From: Roseicyclus mahoneyensis
GTDB taxonomy: Bacteria > Pseudomonadota > Alphaproteobacteria > Rhodobacterales > Rhodobacteraceae
Direction of reading: 5' to 3'
DNA: 64,000 nt
NCBI RefSeq assembly: GCF_003148775.1
Contig: NZ_QGGW01000002.1
Coordinates: 333,810 to 397,809 of the forward strand
Positions 55,296-64,000 of this stretch are shown one piece after another. Position numbers and translations under genes: made by a program. Positions within the stretch are counted from its first letter, which is position 1. Every line of letters begins with the position of its first letter. Under the pieces are notes generated by a model. That model was not told where the DNA came from, did not search any database, and saw nothing but the letters and a program-made list of their open reading frames with translations.

Positions 55296-56630
55296 TCAGT
55301 TCGCGCGCGGGCCCAGCGCATTCAGCCCGGTCAGGATGTCGATGGCGTATGCCAGCTGATAATCCTCGTTGCGCAGAGTCGCTGTCGCCTCGGCGATGGC
55401 CTGTTCTTCTTCCAGTTGGCGGCGCTGATCTTCGGTCAGGGTCGAATTCTGGATCGCACCGCGCAGTGACGCCTCGTTGCGGCGCGTCTGAGCCTCGGCC
55501 GCATCCTCATCCACTTCGACCGGTTCGCGCTGTTCGACCAAGATATCGGGTGCGATGCCCAGTGCCTGGATCGACCGGCCCGATGGCGTGTAATAAAGCG
55601 ATGTGGTCAGCCGCATCGCGCCATCACCCGCCAGCGGCATGATCGATTGCACAGACCCTTTGCCGAAACTGTTGGTGCCCACGACGACGGCGCGGCGATG
55701 GTCCTGCAACGCGCCCGCCACGATTTCCGAGGCCGAGGCCGAGCCGCCATTGACCAGAACCACCAGCGGCAGCCCCGAGATCAGGTCGCCCGGCGTGGCA
55801 TTGTAGCGCTCGCCATCTTCGGGATTGCGGCCGCGGGTCGACACGATCTCGCCCTGTTCTAGGAACGCATCCGAGACGCGGATCGCCTGGCTCAGCAGCC
55901 CACCGGGGTTGTTGCGCAGGTCTATGACGACTCCGTTGAGGTTCTCAAGGCCACCGACCTCGGCGATCAGGTCGCGCAGACCCTGTTCCAGATTGGGATA
56001 GGTCTGGTCGTTGAAGGTCGAAATGCGCAAGATCGCGGTGTTGCCCTCAAGTCGGACACGCACGGCTGTCAAACGGATACGGTCTCGTACGATGGTGATG
56101 TCAAAAGGCTGGTCGCGGCCTTCGCGCACCACGGTGATTACGATCTCGGACCCAACCGGGCCGCGCATCATGTCCACCGCTTGTTCCAGCGTCAGGCCCA
56201 GCAGCGCCTCGCCATTCACATGGGTGATGAAATCGCCCGCCTCGACGCCCGCCTCCATGGCCGGGGTATCATCCATGGGTGCGATGACGCGCACGAATCC
56301 ATCTTCTTGCGTCACCTCGATGCCAAGACCGCCGAACTCGCCGCGGGTCTGAACCTGCATGTCGTCGAAATCATTGGGCGGCAGGTAGCTGGAATGCGGG
56401 TCGAGCGAGGTCAGCATGCCGTTGATCGCCGCCTCGATCAGAGCGGCCTCGTCAACCTCTTCGACGTAATTGGCGCGGATGCGTTCGAAGATGTCCCCGA
56501 ACAGGTCAAGCTGTTCGTAAACCGACGCGTTCGCGCGGCTTTCTTGCGCGATCAGCGGTCCGGCCACCTGCGTGCTGAGCAGAACCCCACCCGCGATGCC
56601 ACCGATGGCGGCGATGATCAGCTTGTTCAT
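55296..56630 (-). CDS. ctpA: C-terminal processing peptidase (S41)
   Basis: A 444-residue periplasmic S41 protease. Signal or anchor about 1-28, PDZ domain about 95-180 (GLGIEVTQEDGFVRV), catalytic Ser299 in GGSASASEI, Lys324 in SFGKGSVQ and Gln328. The C-terminal 70 residues are charged and coiled-coil prone (RRQLEEEQAIAEATATL). Such proteases trim periplasmic proteins and hydrolases. envC is 18 bases upstream, a common pairing that suggests joint control of wall cleavage. Confidence 0.95.
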   Translation of the reverse strand: MNKLIIAAIGGIAGGVLLSTQVAGPLIAQESRANASVYEQLDLFGDIFERIRANYVEEVDEAALIEAAINGMLTSLDPHSSYLPPNDFDDMQVQTRGEFGGLGIEVTQEDGFVRVIAPMDDTPAMEAGVEAGDFITHVNGEALLGLTLEQAVDMMRGPVGSEIVITVVREGRDQPFDITIVRDRIRLTAVRVRLEGNTAILRISTFNDQTYPNLEQGLRDLIAEVGGLENLNGVVIDLRNNPGGLLSQAIRVSDAFLEQGEIVSTRGRNPEDGERYNATPGDLISGLPLVVLVNGGSASASEIVAGALQDHRRAVVVGTNSFGKGSVQSIMPLAGDGAMRLTTSLYYTPSGRSIQALGIAPDILVEQREPVEVDEDAAEAQTRRNEASLRGAIQNSTLTEDQRRQLEEEQAIAEATATLRNEDYQLAYAIDILTGLNALGPRAN

Positions 56631-56648
56631 GGTGTTCCATCCTTCGTC

Positions 56649-57782
56649 TCAGTCGCGCCCGGGCGCGGTGAACCATGCGGCGGGGTCGACCGGCACGCCC
56701 CCCTCCCGCATCTCGATATAAAGCGTTTCCGTAAGTCCAGCGCCACCACCTTGCGTCGTTGCGACGATCAATTCTTCGCTGTCCGTTTCAAGATCGCCCG
56801 GCATAAGCCCCAGCGCCTCGCCCGAGGCTACGATTGTACCGGGGGTGACGTAAAGGGAGCCCAACCCTGCCAGCACCAGCAGATAGTCGGCCTCGGGCTC
56901 AAGGATAATGACATTTCCGTAATCAAGCAGCGGACCGGCATAGCGCACGGATGCGGCCCAGGGTGCGGTGACCAGCGCGCGGGGCCGGGTCGCGTGCACC
57001 AGCCCGGGTCGTGTGACGCCCGCGGCATCGGCCTCGCCAAAGCGGCGCAGCGCCGTGCCCAACACCGGCATGGACAAGCTGCCGCGCGCGGCGGCGAAAT
57101 CGGGCAGGTCGAACGAGGTGGCGGGTGTGTCTTGCGACAGGACGGCGGCCAGTCCATCCAGCGAGTCGACGCTTTCCAGCAGTTCCAGCATCGCCGTCTC
57201 GTCGCGGACAAAGTTCTCGGGCAGCATCCTGCGGTCGGCGATGGCCTGGCTCAACTGCGTCCGCGCGGCCTGCACCCGGTCGAGCGCCAGCGAAAGACGG
57301 TCCAGCGCATCGGTCTGCAGGGCGCGGATGTCGGCCAGTTCCTGCAACTGTCCCCTGAGCGCGCGCGCCTCTGCGGCTACGGCGGGTGTGACATCGGACA
57401 AGATCATGCCTGAGCGTGCGGTGCCCAAAGGCCCCTCGGGGTGCAGCAGCAACAAGGGCGCAGGCGCGCCCTCGATGCTTTGCAAGACGCCGAGAAGCCG
57501 GGCAAGCCGGTCACGTTCGGCCTCGAAGACGGCAAGGATGGTCTGTTCGCGCAGGGCTGCTTGCCGCATGCCTTCGCGCAGCGCCAAAAGCCCCTCCTCG
57601 TAGGCACGGACGGTCTGGGTCAGCGCCTCGACACGGTCACGCGCGCCTTCAGCCTCCAGCAGGGCAAAGGCGGCCTGTTCCAGCATCTCGGCGGCCTGTT
57701 CCGTGGTCGCCACGGCATCAAGCTCGGCGCGCGCCGGTGTGGCCAGCAGCAGGACGGCAACACAGGCGGCGCGCAGCATCAT
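56649..57782 (-). CDS. envC: EnvC-like murein hydrolase activator
   Basis: A 377-residue exported protein: signal peptide about 1-19, long coiled coil (about 22-220), and a C-terminal LytM (M23) fold (about 255-375; VTAPWAASVRYAGPLLDYGNVIILEPEADYLLVLAGLG). The zinc-binding His residues of active M23 peptidases are not present, as in EnvC, so it should activate amidases and not cut wall itself. The ATG overlaps the gpmI stop as ATGA (57779-57782). Confidence 0.9.
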   Translation of the reverse strand: MMLRAACVAVLLLATPARAELDAVATTEQAAEMLEQAAFALLEAEGARDRVEALTQTVRAYEEGLLALREGMRQAALREQTILAVFEAERDRLARLLGVLQSIEGAPAPLLLLHPEGPLGTARSGMILSDVTPAVAAEARALRGQLQELADIRALQTDALDRLSLALDRVQAARTQLSQAIADRRMLPENFVRDETAMLELLESVDSLDGLAAVLSQDTPATSFDLPDFAAARGSLSMPVLGTALRRFGEADAAGVTRPGLVHATRPRALVTAPWAASVRYAGPLLDYGNVIILEPEADYLLVLAGLGSLYVTPGTIVASGEALGLMPGDLETDSEELIVATTQGGGAGLTETLYIEMREGGVPVDPAAWFTAPGRD

Positions 57783-59305
57783 GCGATCAGCGACTTTCCG
57801 GTCATCTCGGGCGGTTGCGGCAGGCCCATCAGACGCAGCAGCGTGGGCGCAAGATCGGCAAGTATGCCGTCGCGCAGGCGCGCGCCCTCAGGCCCGCCCG
57901 CAAGGATCACGGGAACCGGGTTTGTGGTATGTGCCGTATGCGGCCCGCCCGTCGCAGGGTCGCGCATGGTTTCGCAATTGCCGTGGTCGGCGGTGACGAT
58001 CATCGCGCCGCCTGCGTGGTCCAGCGCCACCAACACCCGGCCCAGCTCCGCATCCACCGCCTCGCAGGCGCGGATGGCCGCCTTGAGGTCACCAGTATGG
58101 CCGACCATGTCCGGGTTCGCGTAATTCGCCACGATCAGGTCATAGCCTGCGCCGATGGCCGCGACCAGATGATCGGTCACCTCGCTGGCCGACATCTCGG
58201 GCTGCAAGTCATAAGTCGCCACCTTGGGCGATTGCGCCATGTAGCGATCTTCGCCCGGCACCGGGGGTTCCTTGCCGCCGTTCAGGAAGAAGGTGACATG
58301 GGGGTATTTCTCGGTCTCGGCGATGTGGAATTGCCTGAGGCCCTGCTTGCCCACCCATTCGGCCAGCGTATTCACGATCTCTTGCTTGGGAAACATCGTG
58401 GTCATGTAGCGGTCATGTGACTTGGAATAATCCACCATGCCCAACATCCCGGCCAGCGAGGGACCATGGCCGCGGTCGAAGCCGGTGAAATCCGGATCGC
58501 CGATGGCGGCAAGGATCTCGCGCGCGCGATCGGCGCGGAAGTTGACGAAGAACAGACCGTCGCCGTCACGCATCCCGTCATAGCCGCCAATCGTGGCGGG
58601 TTCGATGAATTCATCCGTGGTGCCATGGGCATGAGCGCCGCGGATGGCGGTCTGCGCATCCGGTTGGGCATGGCCAACGCCCGCCACCATGACGCGATAG
58701 GCCTTTTCCACCCTGTCCCAGCGATTGTCGCGGTCCATGGCGAAATAGCGCCCACAGATGGTGACGATGCGCGCTCCAGCGGGCAGGCCGGCGTGCAGTG
58801 CGGCGATCTGGTCGGCCGCCGACACGGGCGCCACGTCGCGCCCGTCGGTGATGGCGTGGATCAGCACCTCAAGACCGGCGTCCGTCAGCGCCCTTGCCGC
58901 AGCCGCGATATGGCTCTGGTGGGAGTGCACCCCGCCCGGCGAAGCCAGCCCCGCGACATGCGCCCGCCCGCCCGAGGCCTTCAGCGTGGCGATGAAATCG
59001 ACCAGTGCAGGGGCCCGGAAGAACGATCCGTCCTCGATCGACAGGTCGATCATTCCAAGGTCCATCGCCACGATACGCCCCGCGCCGATATTGGTATGGC
59101 CCACCTCGGAATTGCCCATCTGACCCTGCGGCAGACCCACGTCGCGCCCATGCGTGATCAGCGTCGCATGCGGGCAGGTCGCCATCAACCTGTCGAAATT
59201 CGGCGTCTGCGCCAGATGCGGGGCATTGTCGTCCAGCGTCGGGCCGATGCCCCATCCGTCAAGGATACAAAGCACGACGGGCTTGGGCACTTGATCCTTG
59301 GGCAT
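57779..59305 (-). CDS. gpmI: 2,3-bisphosphoglycerate-independent phosphoglycerate mutase
   Basis: A 508-residue iPGM. The metal Asp is in CILDGWG, the phosphate-carrying Ser66 in MGNSEVGHTNIGAGR, then HAITDGRDV, and the C-terminal metal site is in NPDMVGHTG and TADHGN. It interconverts 3- and 2-phosphoglycerate using manganese. The start at 59305 follows a GGAGG-type site (GGAGGTCGCC). It heads the gpmI-envC-ctpA-rppH run and is divergent from the glycosyltransferase. Confidence 0.96.
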   Translation of the reverse strand: MPKDQVPKPVVLCILDGWGIGPTLDDNAPHLAQTPNFDRLMATCPHATLITHGRDVGLPQGQMGNSEVGHTNIGAGRIVAMDLGMIDLSIEDGSFFRAPALVDFIATLKASGGRAHVAGLASPGGVHSHQSHIAAAARALTDAGLEVLIHAITDGRDVAPVSAADQIAALHAGLPAGARIVTICGRYFAMDRDNRWDRVEKAYRVMVAGVGHAQPDAQTAIRGAHAHGTTDEFIEPATIGGYDGMRDGDGLFFVNFRADRAREILAAIGDPDFTGFDRGHGPSLAGMLGMVDYSKSHDRYMTTMFPKQEIVNTLAEWVGKQGLRQFHIAETEKYPHVTFFLNGGKEPPVPGEDRYMAQSPKVATYDLQPEMSASEVTDHLVAAIGAGYDLIVANYANPDMVGHTGDLKAAIRACEAVDAELGRVLVALDHAGGAMIVTADHGNCETMRDPATGGPHTAHTTNPVPVILAGGPEGARLRDGILADLAPTLLRLMGLPQPPEMTGKSLIA

Positions 59306-59442
59306 GGCGACCTCCTTGGCTGCGGGTTGTAGGCAGCGGCATGGCGTCATGCAAGGCGGCAAGGCTGCCGCGCGGCGGATGACAGAGGCCGTTGCGGCGG
59401 GTAAGCAAAGCCCAAGGGCAATCGGGCACAGGATGGCAGAAC

Positions 59443-62400
59443 ATGATCGGGCAGGACGCATCGCGCACCTTGAGACGGTTGGGCGGCCGAATGGCGCGCC
59501 TGATGGGTCAAGACAGCCCGTTCGACTGGCAGGCGTGGTATCGGCAGGCCACGCGCAAGTGGCCCCCGGCCGAGGTTCTGGGACGGCATGAGAAGGCGGG
59601 GATACTGGCCGAGGGGTTCAGCGTTGGCGCCTATCTCGAGAAAAATCCCGATGTCGCCGATGTCGTCGCCTCACCGGGCGAGGCCGTGTTCCACTATCTC
59701 GAATTCGGCCTTGCAGAAGACCGCGACGGCGCGCCCGAAGACTGGGACGCAGGCTTCGTACGGCGCTGGCATGGTCTGGACCTCCCGCCCGATCTGACCG
59801 CCAAGACCGCCGCCTCCCGTCTTGCGATGGCCGGTGTTACCATTGATGCGGCCGTCCTGAGCGAGGCACATCTTTGGCTGGCGCGCGGGCTGCATGGGCC
59901 GGTTCTGGCCAAGATCTTCGAGCATGAGATCTATGCCGCGCTGGCCGAGGCTGCGGGCCATGCCCTGCCCGCGCAGGATCGGTTCAGCGCCATCGCGCAT
60001 TTTTGCGACATCGGGCTTGCCGCTGGCATCCCGCCGCATCCCGATCATCGGTTGGAGCCCGACTTCTACCGCGCCGCCTGCGCCTTTGCCGGGATCGCCG
60101 CCCCCGAAGGCGCCGACCTGCGGACGCTTTTGCGCCACTGGGCGCGGATCGGGTTGCGGGCGGGCGCGCATGCCAATCCGCAGACATGGTTCAAGATGCG
60201 CACCGATGTCACCTTGCCGCCGGCGGTTCTGGACCGGCTTGGGGCCTTCCGCGACGCCTCGGCCGATTTGAGCGCCGACGCGAACCTTCCCGCGACGCTG
60301 GCCCATCTGGACGCGGTGCCGTTGCCCGGGACGTCGGTGTTCGATGCTGGCGAACCGGGGGTTCAGGCCTTCTTGCTTGATCTGGCGCGGCGCAAACGCA
60401 ATGGCGGCGACCCCGGCGCGGCCGAGTGGTTGCTGATGCGCGTTCTCGACCGTGCGCCCGACAATCCGCGCGCCAGCCTCGATCTGGCCGATATTGCCTA
60501 TCGCCAGAACCGGATCGGGACCGAGATCCAGTTGCGTCGCGCAGTGCCTGCCGATTTCGACATCGGAGCCAATGCCATCACGCTGGCAGAACGGCTGGTG
60601 GCCCAGGACCGGCTACAAGAGGCGATGGATGTCTGCGACAACCTGCCCGCCGAGATCTTCGGCGATGTCGCGCTGCGGCAGCGGCGACGCAACCTTGGGG
60701 CCGCCGTCTTTGGCGCGCTTTGGGGCAAACTCGGCGATCATATCGAAACGAGGCTGGTCTGCGACGTGCAATCCCTGCTGGCGCGTGCGCTGGCGCTCTA
60801 CACCCCGCCCTTCGAGGCGCCCCGGCGCAGCGCCCCGATCCGGCGGGTCGCCGTGCTGGCCAACGACGATCTCTACCAATGCAAGCTTTACCGCGCCGAC
60901 CAGAAGATCGACCAGTTGCGCGCCGCGGGCTTTGAGGCCGACCTGTTCCTCCACAGTCTCGATCTGGACCGTTTGCGTCAGCGTCTGGATGTCTATGATG
61001 CCGTGATCTTCATGCGGGTCCCGGCCTTTCTGCCGATTATCGACCTGATCACGGATGCCGCCCAGCAAGGGCTGGAAACCTTTTACGACTGCGACGACCT
61101 GATCTTTGACCCCGCGCTTTTCCCGCCGCCATTGTCGACCTATGCAGGCCAGATCACCGCCAAGGACCATGCCGCCATCGCTTGCGGTGTTCCGCTGTTC
61201 CGGCATGCGATGGCGCTGTGCGCGCATGGCATCGCCTCGACCCCGACGATGCAGGACGCGATGGCGGGTGTGGTGCGCAGCGGCAAAGTCTTCTTGCACC
61301 CCAATGCGCTGGGCCTGCCGCATCTGCGCGCGCTGGAAAACGCCCCGACGCGGAAGGACCGCGAGAAGCTGGTGATCTACTACGGGTCGGGAACCAAGGC
61401 CCACAAGGCCGAATTCGCAGAGGTGCTGGAACCCGCGCTGGCCGAGGTTCTGGCCAAGCGTCCCGGCAAGGTCGAGATCCGCATCATCGGCGATTTCCCG
61501 GAGTTCCGGCATCTCGACCCCGCCCACCCGGATGTGCATCTCGTGCCGCCGATCTGGGATTTCGAGGCGTTCTGCGCCGAGGTGGCCGAGGCCGACATCA
61601 ATCTGTCGATCCTCTTCCCCTCGCCCATCACCGACGCGAAAAGCGAGATCAAGTGGATGGAGGCCGCGATGTTTGGCGTGCCTTCGGTGATCAGCCCCAC
61701 CGCCACCCATCGCGCGGTGATCGAGGATGGCGTGACCGGCCTTCTGGCCGAGGGGAAGGACGGGTTCTCTGCTGCAATCCTGCGGCTGGTGGATGATGCC
61801 GGTCTGCGCGCCCGGATCGGGACCGCCGCCCGAGACGTCGTGATGCGCGACTATTCCATCGCTGCGATGGGCACGCGCCTGTCCGGCATGTTCGATGCGG
61901 TGCGCCCGCCCCTGCCTGCGCCCAAGGCGCGGCTCCTGATCGTCAATGTCTTCTACCCGCCGCAAGATATCGGCGGTGCGACGCGTGTGGTGCAAGACAA
62001 CATCACCGACCTGATGCGGCTTTACGGAGAGAGCTACGAGATCGACGTGATCGCCACCTTGGACGGCGGGACGACGCCCTACGAGGTAGCTTGTGCGGCA
62101 CGCGACGGTGTCCGGGTCTGGACCGTCACGGCGCGCACGGCCATCAGCAACATGGACATCAGCGATCACAAGATGGGCGATGTCTTTGATCGTTTGCTTG
62201 ACCGTGTCCGGCCCGATCTGGTGCATCTGCACTGCATCCAGCGGCTGACCGGGTCCATCGTCGACCGGCTTCGGCGGCGGTCTCTGCCCTATGTCGTGAC
62301 GCTGCATGACGGGTGGTGGGTGTCGCCCAACCAGTTTGTCGTCGCCTCGGATGGTGCGCCGGAAACCTATGATTTCCGGTCGGGCGCGCGCGGATCCTTG

Positions 62401-63111
62401 CCCGACCGCGCCAAGATCACGCAGCGCAGCCTCAAGGGGGCGGCAGCGATCCTCGCCGTGTCAGAGAGCTTTGCCGAACTTCATCGCGCGGCAGGGATCG
62501 AGCGGGTCGACACGGTGGAAAACGGGGTTTCGGCCCTGCCGGAGTTGCACCGTGTGCCCGGCCCGCCGGGGCGTGTGCGGATCGGCCTCATCGGCGGTGC
62601 GTCCCGGCACAAGGGCTATTCCGTCCTGCGGGCCGCGATTGAGGCGCGACGGTTCCGGAATCTGGACCTTCTCCTTGTCGATCACGCCCTGCCGCGGGGC
62701 CAGACCCGTCAAGAGGTCTGGAACGGGACGCCGGTCAACCTGTTGCCGCGTGTGCCGCTCCATGCCGTGGGCGAGGTCTATGGTAGAATCGACGTGTTGT
62801 TGGCGCCGTCCGTCTGGCCTGAAAGCTATGGTCTGGTCACGCGCGAGGCGCTGGCGCTGGGCCTTTGGGTCATCGCCTCGGACCGGGGCGCGATCGGGCA
62901 GGATGTGACACATGGCGAAAACGGTTTTGTCGTCGATGTGAGCGATCATCACGGGATTGCCGATTGTCTGGCGATCCTCGATGCCGAACCGGAGAGGTTC
63001 CGCACCCCGCCCGCGCACCGCCCCGCGCTTCGGGGATCCGAGGCGCAGGCGCGCGCCTTGCAAGATGTCTACCAGCGGGTTCTCGGGGGAGTGTCAGAAC
63101 AGGAAATCTGA
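59443..63111 (+). CDS. Giant glycosyltransferase with two GT-B modules
   Basis: A 1,222-residue protein, no membrane helix. The N-terminal 246 residues hold three copies of a loose motif (YLEKNPDVADVV...HYLEFGLAEDRDG at 64-96, then 160-200 and 208-246) known from alphaproteobacterial glycosyltransferases. A TPR-like part follows (about 320-430). Module 1 is about 455-820 (YYGSGTKAHKAEF, KWMEAAMFGVPSV) and module 2 about 826-1195 (YPPQDIGGATRVVQDN, PSVWPESYGLVTREALALG), both GT4-like. Probably builds a surface polysaccharide. The stop overlaps the convergent RTX gene by 18 bases. Confidence 0.85.
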   Translation: MIGQDASRTLRRLGGRMARLMGQDSPFDWQAWYRQATRKWPPAEVLGRHEKAGILAEGFSVGAYLEKNPDVADVVASPGEAVFHYLEFGLAEDRDGAPEDWDAGFVRRWHGLDLPPDLTAKTAASRLAMAGVTIDAAVLSEAHLWLARGLHGPVLAKIFEHEIYAALAEAAGHALPAQDRFSAIAHFCDIGLAAGIPPHPDHRLEPDFYRAACAFAGIAAPEGADLRTLLRHWARIGLRAGAHANPQTWFKMRTDVTLPPAVLDRLGAFRDASADLSADANLPATLAHLDAVPLPGTSVFDAGEPGVQAFLLDLARRKRNGGDPGAAEWLLMRVLDRAPDNPRASLDLADIAYRQNRIGTEIQLRRAVPADFDIGANAITLAERLVAQDRLQEAMDVCDNLPAEIFGDVALRQRRRNLGAAVFGALWGKLGDHIETRLVCDVQSLLARALALYTPPFEAPRRSAPIRRVAVLANDDLYQCKLYRADQKIDQLRAAGFEADLFLHSLDLDRLRQRLDVYDAVIFMRVPAFLPIIDLITDAAQQGLETFYDCDDLIFDPALFPPPLSTYAGQITAKDHAAIACGVPLFRHAMALCAHGIASTPTMQDAMAGVVRSGKVFLHPNALGLPHLRALENAPTRKDREKLVIYYGSGTKAHKAEFAEVLEPALAEVLAKRPGKVEIRIIGDFPEFRHLDPAHPDVHLVPPIWDFEAFCAEVAEADINLSILFPSPITDAKSEIKWMEAAMFGVPSVISPTATHRAVIEDGVTGLLAEGKDGFSAAILRLVDDAGLRARIGTAARDVVMRDYSIAAMGTRLSGMFDAVRPPLPAPKARLLIVNVFYPPQDIGGATRVVQDNITDLMRLYGESYEIDVIATLDGGTTPYEVACAARDGVRVWTVTARTAISNMDISDHKMGDVFDRLLDRVRPDLVHLHCIQRLTGSIVDRLRRRSLPYVVTLHDGWWVSPNQFVVASDGAPETYDFRSGARGSLPDRAKITQRSLKGAAAILAVSESFAELHRAAGIERVDTVENGVSALPELHRVPGPPGRVRIGLIGGASRHKGYSVLRAAIEARRFRNLDLLLVDHALPRGQTRQEVWNGTPVNLLPRVPLHAVGEVYGRIDVLLAPSVWPESYGLVTREALALGLWVIASDRGAIGQDVTHGENGFVVDVSDHHGIADCLAILDAEPERFRTPPAHRPALRGSEAQARALQDVYQRVLGGVSEQEI

Positions 63112-64000
63112 CGCATCCAGATTGACCAGCGAGACATTGATCAGCCAGATCATGTTACCGCCACCGGTGTCGATCCTGACATGGGAACCGACCTGAGTCG
63201 CGGCTCCGTTCGGGCCAAGGATGTCCGAGATGGCGTTCAGCGTCGACAGCCGGGACAGATCGATCTTTTCCAAGGGGTTGAGGGCATCGAAATCCCAGAT
63301 CGTGTCATTGCCATGCCCGTTGCCGAAGACAAAAGTATCGGCGCCAAAGCTGCCCCACAAGGCATCGTTTCCCGCACCGCCATGGAGGGTATCGTCGCCC
63401 ATGCCACCGATAAGGGTGTCGTTTCCGGCGTCGCCATGGAGCAGGTCATTGCCCAAGCCACCTAGGACGCTGTCATTTCCGAGCCCGCCGAAGATGGTGT
63501 CATTGCCCGCTTCCCCGAAGAGGCGGTCATCGCCCTGCCCGCCGTCGATCCGGTCATTGCCCTCGCCGCCGTGGATCACGTCCCTTCCATCGAAGCCCAG
63601 CAGCAGGTCGTTTCCCGCACCGCCATGGAGGGTGTCGTCGCCCAAGCCACCGATGAGGGTGTCGTTTCCGGCGTCGCCATGGAGCAGGTCATTGCCCAAT
63701 CCGCCGAGGACGCTGTCATTTCCGAGCCCGCCGAAGATGGTGTCATTGCCCGCTTCCCCGAAGAGGCGGTCAGCGCCCTGCCCGCCGTCGATCCGGTCAT
63801 TGCCCTCGCCGCCGTGGATCACGTCCCTACCATCGAAGCCCAGCAGCAGGTCGTTTCCCGCACCGCCATGGAGGGTGTCGTCGCCCAAGCCACCGATGAG
63901 GGTGTCGTTTCCGGCGTCGCCATGGAGCAGGTCATTGCCCAATCCGCCGAGGACGCTGTCATTTCCGAGCCCGCCGAAGATGGTGTCATTGCCCGCTTCG
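63094..64000 (-). CDS. RTX calcium-binding protein, 5' end beyond window
   Basis: The visible 302 residues are the C-terminal part of a secreted RTX protein. About 22 tandem GGxGxDxxx nonapeptides bind calcium, followed by the typical end ADTFVFGNGHGNDTIWDFD, a KIDLSRL strand and DASDFLF, which is a type I secretion signal. The nonapeptides are arranged in an 81-residue higher-order repeat. The N-terminal effector part is off the window, so its activity is unknown. The 3' end is convergent with, and overlaps, the glycosyltransferase gene. Confidence 0.92.
   Translation of the reverse strand, partial: EAGNDTIFGGLGNDSVLGGLGNDLLHGDAGNDTLIGGLGDDTLHGGAGNDLLLGFDGRDVIHGGEGNDRIDGGQGADRLFGEAGNDTIFGGLGNDSVLGGLGNDLLHGDAGNDTLIGGLGDDTLHGGAGNDLLLGFDGRDVIHGGEGNDRIDGGQGDDRLFGEAGNDTIFGGLGNDSVLGGLGNDLLHGDAGNDTLIGGMGDDTLHGGAGNDALWGSFGADTFVFGNGHGNDTIWDFDALNPLEKIDLSRLSTLNAISDILGPNGAATQVGSHVRIDTGGGNMIWLINVSLVNLDASDFLF
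63367..64000. repeat. 243-bp tandem DNA repeat within the RTX gene
   Basis: Copies begin at about 63367, 63610 and 63853 (last one cut by the window). The marker GACGCTGTCATTTCC recurs at 63466, 63709 and, up to the edge, 63952. The second and third copies are nearly identical; the first is slightly diverged. Each codes nine nonapeptides. Confidence 0.92.

Noticed and set aside
63367..64000. CRISPR-like repeat array
   Set aside because: The repeats are in-frame coding units of GGxGxDxxx with no unique spacers.

Overview
The window is a GC-rich, gene-dense chromosomal segment of an alphaproteobacterium, most likely a Rhodobacterales (Roseobacter-group) species. This rests on gene content: an FzlA-like GST next to mtgA, an IalB-family protein, a serC leader RNA candidate upstream of serC-serA, an alphaproteobacterial-type LexA half-site pair (GAAC-N7-GAAT) at dnaE2, and several small exported proteins I associate with roseobacters. 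I see no tRNA, rRNA, CRISPR array, prophage or insertion sequence. About 56 protein genes can be supported, many joined by 4-base ATGA stop/start overlaps.

Region by region. 1-6590: a vitamin B12 uptake operon on the minus strand, headed by a cobalamin riboswitch and running btuB-btuF-btuC-btuD-exbB-exbD-exbD-tonB. It carries its own TonB/ExbB/ExbD energiser and two ExbD paralogues, one of which lacks the proton-carrying Asp. 6587-7818: an arylformamidase-like hydrolase converging on a MarR regulator. 7819-11100: serC-serA serine biosynthesis with a structured leader and a long inverted repeat between the genes. 11140-12813: a MarR regulator and a BktB-type thiolase. 12871-20318: pbpC with a giant alpha-2-macroglobulin-like protein. 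20482-27910: a cytosolic hybrid kinase, asparaginase, an IalB-like protein, rlmN, a 61-residue exported protein, two L,D-transpeptidases and a CAP-domain lipoprotein. 27969-31347: mtgA-fzlA-queG-SDR operon. 31585-36898: LysR regulator, OmpA-like protein, GNAT, CinA-like protein, map, radC. 37054-42404: a substrate-binding/OmpA fusion, an exported hypothetical protein and secA. 42625-45523: a parvulin-type PPIase, argJ, mutT and a 46-residue protein. 45528-49794: hemH, a methyltransferase-like protein without a recognisable AdoMet loop, comF, grxC, MarR, ubiG. 49864-54737: pip, a 3'-truncated dnaE2 with a LexA-like box, and two tandem exported paralogues. 54819-59305: gpmI-envC-ctpA-rppH. 59443-64000: a 1,222-residue double glycosyltransferase facing an RTX protein that runs off the window.

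The main themes are envelope building and remodelling (pbpC/macroglobulin, mtgA/fzlA, two L,D-transpeptidases, envC/ctpA, OmpA-domain proteins), cofactor supply (B12, haem, ubiquinone, queuosine) and core amino acid metabolism. No clearly new multi-gene defence or mobile system is visible. The most unusual signals are the Asp/Asn ExbD pair, the truncated LexA-box dnaE2 without imuAB beside it, the nested RNA hairpins around the B12 and serC leaders, the collapsed AdoMet motif beside hemH, and the 81-residue RTX super-repeat.
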